From Planococcus liqunii (lineage in GTDB: Bacteria; Bacillota; Bacilli; Bacillales_A; Planococcaceae), in the NCBI RefSeq assembly GCF_030413595.1, contig NZ_CP129238.1, positions 1,116,001 to 1,180,000 on the forward strand: a stretch of DNA of 64,000 bases. Reading direction: 5' to 3'. The position numbers and the translations under genes are program-made. Position 1 is the stretch's first letter; every line of letters begins with the position of its first letter. A model generated the notes under the pieces. That model was given only the letters and a program-made list of their open reading frames with translations, did no database searches and had not been told where the DNA came from. Shown here piece after piece: positions 25,406-33,982 of the stretch.

Positions 25406-25432
25406 AGACCGGATGCTATTTCGGTCTTTTTT
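25404..25432 (+). terminator. Terminator after the P450 gene
   Basis: AAAGACCG pairs with CGGTCTTT around GATGCTATTT, followed by TTTTATA; it overlaps the stop codon. Confidence 0.75.
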
Positions 25433-25500
25433 ATATCCGCGTTTGCTGATTAGGAAGAGTGGGAAAAGTAGGCTATCCGATAAAGAAAGAAGGGGTCTGG

Positions 25501-26796
25501 TTGAAGCCTGTTTCCTATCTTCTAAAAGAAAAAATCTGGATCGTACCGGCCATGTACAGCGTTGCAGCGATTCTATTATCGCTGGCCACTTTCTACGCCG
25601 ACTTGTATTTGGTAGAGCGGTTTATTGATCGAATTCCCTCTATATTCCTGACAAAAGTAGCTGAAGGGCAAACAATCCTCGGAATTTTAACAGCAGCGAT
25701 GCTGACGATGACCACGTTTACGTTTTCTACTGTGCTCGTCGTCTTGACGATGTATACTTCTCAATTTTCTCCTCGCGCTCCTGAAAATTTTATTCAGAGC
25801 GCTACTACCCGGCATGTCCTCGGTATTTTTGTCGGGGGATTTATCTTTAACATGCTGTCGCTTCTTTATATGCAGGAAGATGTGTTTGACCATGAAGTCC
25901 TTTCCACAACCGCCGGCATACTGATCGTCTTTTTCTGTATTGCGACCTTTGCTTATTACATTCACTTTGTGGCTTCAAATGTCCAAGTCAGCACTTTAAC
26001 GAATAAACTGACAGCGGATGCAGAACAAGTAATTGCCCAATACTTGGAGCTTTACGAACAGAAGCATGTGTCGGAGGAGAATTGGCGACCCTGGAATCCG
26101 AAAGAAACAGTTGGAGCGACGCGTGCCGGATATATCCAATTTATTGGTTTATCCGGTTTGATGGAGCTGGCTGAAAAAAACGATGGCGCAATCGAAGTTA
26201 TTAGTAAAATTGGCGATTATGTCTATGAAGGAAAACCGGTTTTGCACCTTTATTCTGATCAAAAAATGGATTTGCCTTTTGCCGACTATATAACCATCGG
26301 CGATGAGCGGACGGCAGACCAGGACCTGGGATATGCCATACAAAAAATTACAGAAGTGGCCGTACGGGCTACTTCACCTGGAAGACAAGATCCAAATACA
26401 GCAAAAGATATTTTAGTCCGGCTGGGCCATTTGCTTGGCGAAATGAGCCATTTGAAGACGGATGGTTTGGTTTTAACGGATGAAAGAGGCAATAACCGGC
26501 TGCTTTACCGTTTTGAATCGTACAGCGATATTTTGTACAAAACATTTTATCAGATATCCTACCACAGCAAGAAAGACGTTTCGGTTCATTCTTCTATGAC
26601 GGATGCATTGATTGTCACAGCCGCTTTAGCTCCTGCATTGCGGTACGATACAATTTGGAAAATACAGCTCTATTTATTGGAAGCCATTAATGATGGGGAA
26701 TTGAAAACCCTCGACCGGGATTTCCTGCAAAAGAAAGTGGATGAGCTCGCTGAAATCACAGGCCATGAGTCCGTTTTGCTGCAAAAGCCGGATTGA
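25501..26796 (+). CDS. DUF2254 membrane protein
   Basis: A 431-residue predicted membrane protein of the DUF2254 family. Four helices lie in the first 150 residues (IVPAMYSVAAILLSLATFY, ILGILTAAMLTMTTF, the segment around VLGIFVGGFIFNMLSLLYM and AGILIVFFCIATFAYYIHF), followed by a soluble C-terminal half. Function unknown. I chose the TTG at 25501 because AAGGGG lies 5 nt upstream and the protein then begins like the family; a GTG at 25459 would add 14 residues. No operon partner. Confidence 0.78.
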   Translation: MKPVSYLLKEKIWIVPAMYSVAAILLSLATFYADLYLVERFIDRIPSIFLTKVAEGQTILGILTAAMLTMTTFTFSTVLVVLTMYTSQFSPRAPENFIQSATTRHVLGIFVGGFIFNMLSLLYMQEDVFDHEVLSTTAGILIVFFCIATFAYYIHFVASNVQVSTLTNKLTADAEQVIAQYLELYEQKHVSEENWRPWNPKETVGATRAGYIQFIGLSGLMELAEKNDGAIEVISKIGDYVYEGKPVLHLYSDQKMDLPFADYITIGDERTADQDLGYAIQKITEVAVRATSPGRQDPNTAKDILVRLGHLLGEMSHLKTDGLVLTDERGNNRLLYRFESYSDILYKTFYQISYHSKKDVSVHSSMTDALIVTAALAPALRYDTIWKIQLYLLEAINDGELKTLDRDFLQKKVDELAEITGHESVLLQKPD

Positions 26797-26838
26797 AAAC
26801 TAATTATTCGAAAAAGTCAAGAAAAATTTCAGGAATAT

Positions 26839-26863
26839 GATTAAAAAAAATAAGAGTGGGTAA
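26839..26863 (+). promoter_or_regulatory. Possible sigma-B promoter of yndM-like gene
   Basis: GATTAA (26839-26844), 13 nt, GGGTAA (26858-26863), near the sigma-B consensus GTTTAA-N12-15-GGGTAT. Confidence 0.45.
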
Positions 26864-26898
26864 AAAATCAATAACAACGAATAAAGGAGGCATGGAAA

Positions 26899-27303
26899 AT
26901 GAATCACGTAAAAGCATTGGTCATGAAGTTCGTTATGATTGCAGCAGTCTTACTTATTATTCTCACTTTACTGTTTGATGTTCCTTTTGCTGACACCTTA
27001 TGGATTAGCCTAGTGTTAACTTTAGTTGCATACGTAATGGGCGATTTGATGATTTTCCGAAAAGCAGGAAATCGTTCAGACCAGAACAAGCGCAATGCCA
27101 TTGCTACTGTATCTGATATTGTCGTAGCGTTCCTGGTTATTTGGCTAATGGGGGATGCACTTGTCGGCAGCAATGTCGATATTATCACTCCGGCAATCAT
27201 TTCTGCCATTGTTATTGGCGGCGGAGAATGGTTCTTCCACAAATACCTTGACCGCAGCGTCTTCCCTGAAAAGCATGATACAACAGGCACAGCAACTCGA
27301 TAA
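26899..27303 (+). CDS. yndM: YndM family (DUF2512) membrane protein
   Basis: A 134-residue integral membrane protein with four helices (FVMIAAVLLIILTLLFDV, TLWISLVLTLVAYVMGDLM, IVVAFLVIWLMGDALVG, ITPAIISAIVIGGGEWFF), matching the DUF2512/YndM family. Function unknown. GGAGGCATGGAAA precedes ATG. The upstream sigma-B-like boxes hint at stress induction. Ends in terminator 27309-27337, which is duplicated beyond the repeat element. Confidence 0.82.
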   Translation: MNHVKALVMKFVMIAAVLLIILTLLFDVPFADTLWISLVLTLVAYVMGDLMIFRKAGNRSDQNKRNAIATVSDIVVAFLVIWLMGDALVGSNVDIITPAIISAIVIGGGEWFFHKYLDRSVFPEKHDTTGTATR

Positions 27304-27308
27304 AACAG

Positions 27309-27337
27309 AAAAAGACTCCTTCATAGGAGTCTTTTTT
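27309..27337 (+). terminator. Terminator of yndM, left flank of repeat element copy 2
   Basis: AAAAAGACTCCT TCAT AGGAGTCTTTTTT. A near-identical hairpin lies at 27766-27796 beyond the element. Confidence 0.88.
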
Positions 27338-27339
27338 CA

Positions 27340-27765
27340 GAGCTTGTAGATAAAAGAATTTTTACACATGATAGCTGAATAAACCTACGACTGGAGAGAA
27401 AATACCGAATCCTCCGTTACAGCCGGACGCGTTCCGCGGGCTCGCGCCGAACTAACTCGGAACTAGCGTCCCGAGTGGATTTCGGCACTTCGCTGTCCCG
27501 CAGGAGTCGCCGGCCTTCACTCCGGATCCTTGGCGTAGAGTCTACCCAAAAGTATCGCTTTTCTTCTTGAGCTAGCTGGTTGAACAGCATCCGATTTATC
27601 GTTCACTTTCGGAAGAAAGAGAGTCGTCCAACCGTACCGGACACGTAGACTCCTGTGGGAGCAGTGAAGGAGCAACGCGACTGATCCCACGGAAAGCGAA
27701 GTGGCCGATCCGGTTGGTTCTATGCATCGCTATACATTTCATCTAGCCTTTGTCTACAGTCTGAG
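27340..27765. repeat. Two-armed GC-rich repeat element, copy 2
   Basis: The 426-bp partner of 12650-13101. The left arm (about 27406-27530) shares GTTACAGCCGGACGCGTTCC, the following GGGCT..GCCGAACTAACTCGGAACT and GTGGATTTCGGCACTTCG with copy 1. The right arm (about 27622-27722) shares GACTCCTGTGGGA and CCCACGGAAAGCGAAGTGGCC. The middle 90 bp differ. The outer ends read TGTAGATAAAAGAA on the left and CTTTGTCTACAG on the right, an imperfect terminal inverted repeat; copy 1 has TATAGACAAAAGAC at its left end. No gene inside. Confidence 0.85.
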
Positions 27766-27796
27766 AAAAAAGACTCCTTCACAGGAGTCTTTTTTT
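27766..27796. terminator. Right flanking terminator of repeat element copy 2
   Basis: AAAAAAGACTCCT TCAC AGGAGTCTTTTTT, differing from the left flank at 27309-27337 by one loop base. Symmetric A/T tails let it also end the convergent minus-strand gene at 27804. Confidence 0.88.
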
Positions 27797-27803
27797 CATG
27801 CCC

Positions 27804-28370
27804 TTATTGTTCGAGCTCAACGCGTTCGTATAGTCCGCCGGCCTGTTGGATCCGGCTGGCGAGATCGCCGCGCATTTCAAGAATTTTGCCAGAAGACATT
27901 TCAATCACTTTGCCATTTTTCAAATACATAGCTACAGACTGGACGGTTTGCGTGTTGTCTTCTTTTCCAATTCGTTCTTCAATTTTCTCGAAGTCTTCCC
28001 ATTTGTAGCTTTCGGAAGAAATAGAAAATGGCCCGTTGTAAATGAATTCATCCGTTGTCATATAGTAATAGTCACTAAGCGACAACCACATACCGGCACT
28101 GCCGGCCACAAACAAAATAGCGGCAGCCAGATACTTCTTCATCCGCATTTCGATGAGCGCCAAAGCGAACAAGCCTGCAGCAATCAGCGCAATGCCAATG
28201 CCGCCAGTGATGAGCGAAATATAAGAAGTTCCGATAGCAATGGCCTCCGGTGTGATAAAAATGACCTTTAAGGGATAGAAAATGGCAACTGGTGCAAAAA
28301 GAGAAGAAATCAATAAGATGATGGCGAAGGTGATGTAAATGATTTTCTTCTGGTCGACAAAATCATACAT
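27804..28370 (-). CDS. Membrane protein of unknown function, 188 residues
   Basis: Three or four helices occupy the first 110 residues (IIYITFAIILLISSLFAPVA, ISLITGGIGIALIAAGLFAL, YLAAAILFVAGSAGMWLSL). A soluble tail with a PH-like look follows (FSISSESYKWEDFEKIEERI, then KNGKVIEMSSGKI), as in bacterial PH-domain membrane proteins, but I do not recognise a named family. RBS AAGGAGACTTGGAAT. It follows the CDF exporter gene by 21 nt and is likely co-transcribed with it. Confidence 0.72.
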   Translation of the reverse strand: MYDFVDQKKIIYITFAIILLISSLFAPVAIFYPLKVIFITPEAIAIGTSYISLITGGIGIALIAAGLFALALIEMRMKKYLAAAILFVAGSAGMWLSLSDYYYMTTDEFIYNGPFSISSESYKWEDFEKIEERIGKEDNTQTVQSVAMYLKNGKVIEMSSGKILEMRGDLASRIQQAGGLYERVELEQ

Positions 28371-28391
28371 ATTCCAAGTCTCCTTAAACCA

Positions 28392-29279
28392 TTAATCGGA
28401 CCAGTCTGGATTTTGATAGTCCGGTTCTATATGTACGAGTACGACGCAATTCGGTTTCACTTTTTGGATTTTTCGTTCAATTTCTTCGGTTATCCAATGG
28501 CTCTCAATCACATTCAAGGAAGGATTGACGCCTATAGTCAAATCAATGAACATGACATTGCCGTGATTGCGGCCTTTAAAGTCCCGCAAGATGCTGACGC
28601 CTGGTACTTTACGCACAAGCACCGACATCGTTTCCACTTCCTCTTCGTTAAATCCATCGGTCAAGGTCAAAACAGCTTCCTTAAAAATGTCCAGTGCTGT
28701 TTTGATGATAATCAGTCCGACGATAAACGCTGTAACCACGTCAATTATTGGAGCACCAAGAACCGCTCCAATAATTCCGATTCCGGCGCCAATACTGACC
28801 AAGGCATCCGAACGGTTGTCGTAGGCGGCAGCCCGCACGGCAGAACTTTTTATCTGGCGGCTGAGCTTCATATTGTAGCGGTACACAAAGTACATCACCA
28901 AAGCACTGAAAAAGGCGATCCCTGCTGTATAAAGGGAAGGTGCAGCTTCTGCAGGGGAGAAGAAATTGCGTACAGCCCCCAAAAGCACTTGCAGCCCGAT
29001 AATGGCCATGATGAACGAGGCAAGCAGGGAAGCGATTGTTTCTGCCCGCAAATGGCCATAATGGTGGTTTTCGTCAGGCGGTTTTTGCGAAATCCGCAAT
29101 CCGATCAATACGGCCACCGATGCAATAATATCTGTTAAGTTGTTCAGTCCGTCCGCCTTCAGTGCTTCTGAAGAGCCGGCATACCCGAAAGAGAGCTTTA
29201 ATGCGCTGAGGAAGACATAGGCGCCGATGCTGATCCAGGCGCCTTTTTCCCCTTTGCGCAAATTTGTATAGAGCTCCAT
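28392..29279 (-). CDS. Cation diffusion facilitator, manganese-type
   Basis: A 295-residue CDF exporter with six helices and a cytoplasmic C-terminal domain. The TM2 site reads ALKADGLNNLTDIIAS and the TM5 site YDNRSDALVSIG, i.e. Asn/Asp in TM2 and Asp-x-x-x-Asp in TM5. Zinc exporters such as YiiP carry His in TM5, while the Asp version is typical of manganese exporters (MneP/MneS type). So Mn(II) efflux driven by protons is the best guess. I use ATG 29279, with GGAGGCGGG upstream, instead of the TTG at 29297. Confidence 0.85.
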   Translation of the reverse strand: MELYTNLRKGEKGAWISIGAYVFLSALKLSFGYAGSSEALKADGLNNLTDIIASVAVLIGLRISQKPPDENHHYGHLRAETIASLLASFIMAIIGLQVLLGAVRNFFSPAEAAPSLYTAGIAFFSALVMYFVYRYNMKLSRQIKSSAVRAAAYDNRSDALVSIGAGIGIIGAVLGAPIIDVVTAFIVGLIIIKTALDIFKEAVLTLTDGFNEEEVETMSVLVRKVPGVSILRDFKGRNHGNVMFIDLTIGVNPSLNVIESHWITEEIERKIQKVKPNCVVLVHIEPDYQNPDWSD

Positions 29280-29313
29280 AAAGTTTCCCGCCTCCAAGTC
29301 TTGTAAACAAAGT

Positions 29314-29341
29314 GAAACGACCCTCGAATGAGAGCCGTTTC
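29314..29341 (-). terminator. Terminator of the CNNM/CBS gene
   Basis: On the minus strand GAAACGGCTCTC pairs fully with GAGGGTCGTTTC (with G-U pairs) around ATTC. The T-run is weak, so readthrough into the CDF gene is possible. Confidence 0.6.
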
Positions 29342-29362
29342 GTATAAATTCTTTATTTGTCT

Positions 29363-30661
29363 TTATTTGCGCTTTTGAACTTCTAAGTAGAGAAGTTGAT
29401 GTCCATCAATTTCTTTTGCCAAAAAATCATAATTTTGCTCAGAAATTTTTTGCCCTTTAATTGTATCAAAACTTTTGGCCATAAACCATCCTCCGATTGT
29501 ATCAATGTCTTTATTCGCTATATCGATTCCCAGCAGATTATTGGTGTGGTCAATCAACAGTTTGGCATCAAAGATATAATGTCCTTCTCCCAGCTGTTGG
29601 ACTTCCGGAATTTCATCTGTATCAAATTCATCTTGGATATCGCCGACAATTTCCTCAAGGATATCTTCAATTGTCACTAGGCCGGAGGTTCCTCCGTATT
29701 CGTCCCGAAGAATGGCCATATGGATCCGTTCATGCTGCATTTTCAACAGCAGATCGCTGGCTTTACTTGCGTCAATGACTTGGATGATCGGCAAAGCAAA
29801 AATTCCGACAGGCAGCTGCCCGTTTGCCGGATCTTGAATAAAAGCCGTCAACAGGTGCTTCATATTTACCACGCCGACAATGTGGTCTTTACCGCCGTCT
29901 GTAATAGGATAGCGGGTAAATTGCTCGTTTTGGACAAACTGGATGGCTTGTTTCAAGCTCGTGTCTTTTTCAATTGTGGTCATGGCGGTGCGTGGCACCA
30001 TGATGTCTTTCGCATTCAAACTTTCGAACTCAAAAAGTTTATGGGCGTATCCATATCTAAGGACATTAGAATCACCGTTTTTTAAGCTGTCCGATAAGAG
30101 CCGTTTTAATTCTTCTTCCGCATGGACAGCGCTGTCGGCAGACGTACGCTGCACCCCAGACATGCCTGTGATGAAACGGACGGAGCCTTGGAAGAGCGGA
30201 ATGAAAACAAATAACAGCCGGTTGCACCAGACAAGCCAATGAGCATTGACCAGCAAAATTTTTTCAGCCTGCTGGGCAGCAATCAATTTCGGCACCAAGG
30301 CACCGGCGACTATGAACAGAAAAGCGATTGACATAAAAGTGACAGCCATGGAAACAGTTTCGGCAGTGCCGGGTGAAAAGCCGACGTGCATCACCATTGG
30401 CAAGGTAAACTGTTCTGCCAATCGATGCGACAACCAGCCAACTCCTAAAATGGATGCGGTGATGCCGATTTGGCAAAGACATAAATAATTGTCCATGCCG
30501 GCAATGACCTTTTTGGCCGCGATTGCCCGTTTGTGTCCATTAGCAAGCAGCGCATCAATGCGGGCCATCCGTACTTTTACTATCGCAAATTCACTGGCTG
30601 AGAAAAAGGCAGTGGCCGCGAGGAAGACAGCAATTGCTGTCAATCGTATGGGTATGTCCAA
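29363..30661 (-). CDS. CNNM/CorC-type (HlyC) CBS-domain membrane protein
   Basis: A 432-residue protein: a DUF21/CNNM membrane domain (residues 1-180, AATAFFSASEFAIVKVR at the start and ITASILGVGWLSHRLAEQ), two CBS domains (about 215-340, beginning AKDIMVPRTAMTTI), and a CorC_HlyC C-terminal domain. The family includes magnesium exporters such as B. subtilis MpfA (YhdP). TTG start with AAAGGAG 4 nt upstream. A sigma-A promoter lies at 30737-30765. Confidence 0.87.
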   Translation of the reverse strand: MDIPIRLTAIAVFLAATAFFSASEFAIVKVRMARIDALLANGHKRAIAAKKVIAGMDNYLCLCQIGITASILGVGWLSHRLAEQFTLPMVMHVGFSPGTAETVSMAVTFMSIAFLFIVAGALVPKLIAAQQAEKILLVNAHWLVWCNRLLFVFIPLFQGSVRFITGMSGVQRTSADSAVHAEEELKRLLSDSLKNGDSNVLRYGYAHKLFEFESLNAKDIMVPRTAMTTIEKDTSLKQAIQFVQNEQFTRYPITDGGKDHIVGVVNMKHLLTAFIQDPANGQLPVGIFALPIIQVIDASKASDLLLKMQHERIHMAILRDEYGGTSGLVTIEDILEEIVGDIQDEFDTDEIPEVQQLGEGHYIFDAKLLIDHTNNLLGIDIANKDIDTIGGWFMAKSFDTIKGQKISEQNYDFLAKEIDGHQLLYLEVQKRK

Positions 30662-30736
30662 ATGGCTCCTTTGCTTCAGCTTCTAAAAAGCGAAACAAAG
30701 TTTACACCTCCTGAAAGGAAAGTCTGATTTAATCTA

Positions 30737-30765
30737 ATAATAAAAGATAAGCTAATAAAAGACAA
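30737..30765 (-). promoter_or_regulatory. Sigma-A promoter of the CNNM/CBS gene
   Basis: TTGTCT (30760-30765), 17 nt, TATTAT (30737-30742) on the minus strand, leaving a leader of about 70 nt. Confidence 0.6.
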
Positions 30766-30783
30766 ATAATTCTGAAAATAAAT

Positions 30784-30813
30784 TTACAAATTTGTAACAC
30801 GCGTTCATATAAG
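30784..30813 (+). promoter_or_regulatory. Possible promoter of the chrA-kynU-kynB operon
   Basis: TTACAA (30784-30789), 18 nt, TATAAG (30808-30813), 77 nt before the chrA start. Confidence 0.4.
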
Positions 30814-30890
30814 CAATCAGTTATGCTTGAGGGAAGGGATGGGTAAGCAGCTAAAATCAGCCGAAAATCAAAATGGCGAAGGAGAGAATT

Positions 30891-32063
30891 ATGGCAAAAA
30901 AGAATTACATGGAAATTTTAAAAGCATCTACGAAATTAGGACTGACTTCTTTCGGAGGCCCTACTGCACATCTTGGGTATTTCAGGGAAGAATATGTAGT
31001 GAAACGAAAATGGCTTGATGATAAAGCCTATGCCGATTTAGTCGCATTGTGCCAATTCCTGCCGGGACCGGCGAGTTCACAAGTCGGAATTTCTGTCGGC
31101 ATGCTGAGAGGCGGAATATTCGGCGGCTTTCTGTCCTGGTTCGGCTTTACAATGCCTTCGGTCATCTTGCTGGTGTTGTTTGCCTTGCTTGTTACCAACG
31201 GTTCTTTTGACAGCGGCTGGATCCAAGGCTTGAAAATCGTTGCAGTCGCGGTAGTCGCACATGCCTTAATGGGGATGGGCAAGTCGCTTGCCCCGGATAA
31301 ACCAAGAATCGCCATTGCTGTCGGAGCTGCTGCGGCAATTTTGCTGATGCCGACGGCTTGGGCTCAAATTGGCATCATTGTATTGACCGGAATCATCGGT
31401 TATTTTCTCTATCGAAAAGCAGAGGCGCCGGAAGCCGTCAAGCTGGCTTTAACGTTCGGCAAAAAGACGGGTTTAGCAGCTTGGGCGATTTTTGTGGGAC
31501 TGCTGATCGGATTGCCTTTGCTTCGCCCCGTTATCGAATCAAGCTATTACGCTATATTTGATATCTTTTACCGTGTCGGATCAATCGTATTCGGCGGCGG
31601 GCACGTCGTCTTGCCGATGCTTGAACGGGAAGTGGTTCCGAACTGGATGTCAGCGGATCTTTTTATTTCCGGCTACGGAGCGGCACAAGCCGTTCCAGGA
31701 CCTTTATTCACTTTGGCTGGTTACTTAGGGCAATTAATGGGCAGCGGACTTGGCGTCCTGCTCGCTGTAGTGGCCATGTTCTTGCCGTCGTTTCTGCTGG
31801 TAATCGGAACTTTGCCGTTTTGGAGCATCATCCGCACGAAGTCAGGCGTCCAGGCAGCCCTAAAAGGCGTTAATGCCGGGGTTGTCGGCATCTTGCTGGC
31901 AGCGTTGTACGACCCGGTTTTCACTTCGGGAATCCGTGGGCCGCTCGACTTCGCGATTGCGATTATCGCCTTTGCAATGTTAGTCTATTTTAAACTGGCA
32001 CCGTGGATTGTCGTACTGATTACCGCAATTCTTGGAGCAGGGGCATACGCATTTCTATCATAA
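30891..32063 (+). CDS. chrA: Chromate transporter ChrA, two-domain form
   Basis: A 390-residue CHR-family transporter of the long, duplicated type. The N-terminal half carries TSFGGPTAHLGYFREEYV and FLPGPASSQVGI; the C-terminal half repeats this pattern as IVFGGGHVVLPMLEREVV and AVPGPLFTLAGYLG. Known members export chromate, but many have no proven substrate. Here it leads an operon with kynureninase and kynurenine formamidase, so export of an aromatic or organic anion is worth considering. ATG 30891 follows AAGGAGAG; the frame opens earlier at 30873. Confidence 0.88.
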   Translation: MAKKNYMEILKASTKLGLTSFGGPTAHLGYFREEYVVKRKWLDDKAYADLVALCQFLPGPASSQVGISVGMLRGGIFGGFLSWFGFTMPSVILLVLFALLVTNGSFDSGWIQGLKIVAVAVVAHALMGMGKSLAPDKPRIAIAVGAAAAILLMPTAWAQIGIIVLTGIIGYFLYRKAEAPEAVKLALTFGKKTGLAAWAIFVGLLIGLPLLRPVIESSYYAIFDIFYRVGSIVFGGGHVVLPMLEREVVPNWMSADLFISGYGAAQAVPGPLFTLAGYLGQLMGSGLGVLLAVVAMFLPSFLLVIGTLPFWSIIRTKSGVQAALKGVNAGVVGILLAALYDPVFTSGIRGPLDFAIAIIAFAMLVYFKLAPWIVVLITAILGAGAYAFLS

Positions 32064-32075
32064 GGGGGATGTCGA

Positions 32076-33329
32076 GTGGCAATAGCAGACAATGAGGAAC
32101 AGCTCGATTCACTGGCTCGTTTTAAAGCCGAGTTTTATCAACAGGAAAACCAAATTTACATGGATGGCAATTCGCTTGGACTGATGTCAAAAAGGGCGGA
32201 AACCAAACTGCTCGAAATAGCAGAAAGCTGGAAGGATCACGCCATTGATGGCTGGACAGAAGGCGCCAATCCTTGGTTCACGATGGCGGAAAATTTGAGT
32301 TCGCGGATTGCACCGCTCGTCGGGGCATTGCCGCATGAAGTAATGGTAACCGGATCGATCACCTCCAACATTCATCAGATGCTCGCGACTGTTTTTCAGC
32401 CGTCTGAGAGCCGCTGCACTATCGTAGTGGATGAATTGAATTTTCCTTCGGATATTTACGCAGTGGAAAGCCATTTGAAGCTGCGCGGTTTAAATCCGGA
32501 GACGGCTTTGAAAAAAATCACGAGCCGGGATGGCTATACACTGGAACTTGAAGATATTTTGGAGCAGTTGACGGGAGATGTGGCCGTATTATTATTGCCA
32601 TCTGTCTTGTACCGAAGCGGGCAACTGCTGCCGATTCGGGAAATTACTGAAGCCGCCCATCAAAAAGGGATTCTTGTCGGCTTTGATCTTGCACATTCCA
32701 TCGGTGCGCTTCCGCATACCTTGCACGACACAGAAGTCGACTTTGCTGTCTGGTGCCATTACAAGTACATGAACTCAGGTCCAGGCGGAACAGGCGGTCT
32801 TTACCTTCATGAGCGCCATCACCATCTGATCCCAGGCCTGGCAGGCTGGTTCGGTTCAGATAAAACAAAGCAATTCGATATGGATCATTCTTTCGAGAAA
32901 GCCGAAGGTGCAGGAGCTTATCAAGTGGGTACACCGCATATATTCAGTATGGCACCGCTTCTGGGTAGTGTAGAAATATTCGAAGAAGCCGGCATTGAAA
33001 ATATTCGGCAGACATCGCTTCAGTTGACACGGCTTCTGCGGAACTTGATTGCCGAGCAGATTCCCGCCTTCGACGACGTGACGCCGAAACGGGATGAAGA
33101 GCGGGGAGGGCATATTGCGCTGGCCCACAAAGAAGCCGCACGAATTTGCAAAGCATTAAAAGAAGCCGGAGTTGTACCTGATTTTCGTGCACCGAACATC
33201 ATCCGTCTTGCACCCGTTGCCTTGTATACATCATTGGAAGACGTAGAAGAAATGGTTAGCCGCTTAAAAAAAGTGATGGACGAAGAATTGTATAAGAACT
33301 ATACCAATGAACGAAATGTGGTGGCGTAG
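32076..33329 (+). CDS. kynU: Kynureninase KynU
   Basis: A 417-residue PLP enzyme that cleaves kynurenine to anthranilate and alanine. IYMDGNSLGLMSKRA at the start, GFDLAHSIGALPH (PLP-binding Asp) and the Schiff-base Lys in WCHYKYMNSGPGGTGG are seen, with FRAPNIIRLAPVALYTS at the C-terminus. GTG start with GGGGGATG upstream, 12 nt after chrA. Stops exactly where kynB begins. Confidence 0.92.
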   Translation: MAIADNEEQLDSLARFKAEFYQQENQIYMDGNSLGLMSKRAETKLLEIAESWKDHAIDGWTEGANPWFTMAENLSSRIAPLVGALPHEVMVTGSITSNIHQMLATVFQPSESRCTIVVDELNFPSDIYAVESHLKLRGLNPETALKKITSRDGYTLELEDILEQLTGDVAVLLLPSVLYRSGQLLPIREITEAAHQKGILVGFDLAHSIGALPHTLHDTEVDFAVWCHYKYMNSGPGGTGGLYLHERHHHLIPGLAGWFGSDKTKQFDMDHSFEKAEGAGAYQVGTPHIFSMAPLLGSVEIFEEAGIENIRQTSLQLTRLLRNLIAEQIPAFDDVTPKRDEERGGHIALAHKEAARICKALKEAGVVPDFRAPNIIRLAPVALYTSLEDVEEMVSRLKKVMDEELYKNYTNERNVVA

Positions 33330-33953
33330 ATGAAAATCGGAAAAATATACGATATTTCGATGGAACTGAGCGGGCAGACACCGGAATGGCCAGGGGATAT
33401 TCCATTCCAATATGAACTTGCAGCGACCATTGAACAAAGCGGGTCTGTCAACGTAGGGAAAGTGGTGACAAGTACGCATATCGGAACACATGTAGACGCA
33501 CCTTTCCATTACGACAATGACGGCATCAAAATCAACGAATTGCCGCTGGACTGCTATTTGACGACCGCACAGGTTGCCGATGTAAGAGGAAAGACTGAAA
33601 TTACCCGTTCAGATTTGCCGGTAGTAGAAAAAGGGGTAACCGCCATTCTGCTAAAATCAGACAGCTGGAAAGACCGGAGCAAATTCCCGGAAACCTGGCC
33701 GCTGTTCGATCCATCGATAGCCGAATGGATGACGGAGAACGGCATCAAGCTGCTGGGAGTAGATGTGCCGTCGGTGGATACAGAACACAGTAAAGATTTG
33801 CCGATGCATATGGCAATGAACCGCCATGGCCGATTCATTTTGGAGGGGATTGTCCTGGATGAGGTGCCGGCAGGCGTTTACCAATTGGCGGCACTTCCGC
33901 TGAAAATCAAAGGCGCTGATGGAAGTCCGGTCCGTGCAGTCCTTTACACATAA
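33330..33953 (+). CDS. kynB: Kynurenine formamidase KynB (cyclase family)
   Basis: A 207-residue metal-dependent hydrolase of the cyclase/arylformamidase family that converts N-formylkynurenine to kynurenine. The metal motif HIGTHVDAPFHYDND is complete (about residues 50-64), and LLGVDVPSVDTEHSKDLPMH follows. It abuts kynU (TAG-ATG). The pathway's first enzyme, tryptophan 2,3-dioxygenase (kynA), is not in this operon. Confidence 0.9.
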   Translation: MKIGKIYDISMELSGQTPEWPGDIPFQYELAATIEQSGSVNVGKVVTSTHIGTHVDAPFHYDNDGIKINELPLDCYLTTAQVADVRGKTEITRSDLPVVEKGVTAILLKSDSWKDRSKFPETWPLFDPSIAEWMTENGIKLLGVDVPSVDTEHSKDLPMHMAMNRHGRFILEGIVLDEVPAGVYQLAALPLKIKGADGSPVRAVLYT

Positions 33954-33982
33954 AAAAACCTTCACTTATGTGAAGGTTTTTT
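33953..33982. terminator. Bidirectional terminator after kynB
   Basis: AAAAAACCTTCAC TTAT GTGAAGGTTTTTT, perfect stem with A/T tails; shared with the convergent ArsC-like gene. Confidence 0.92.
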
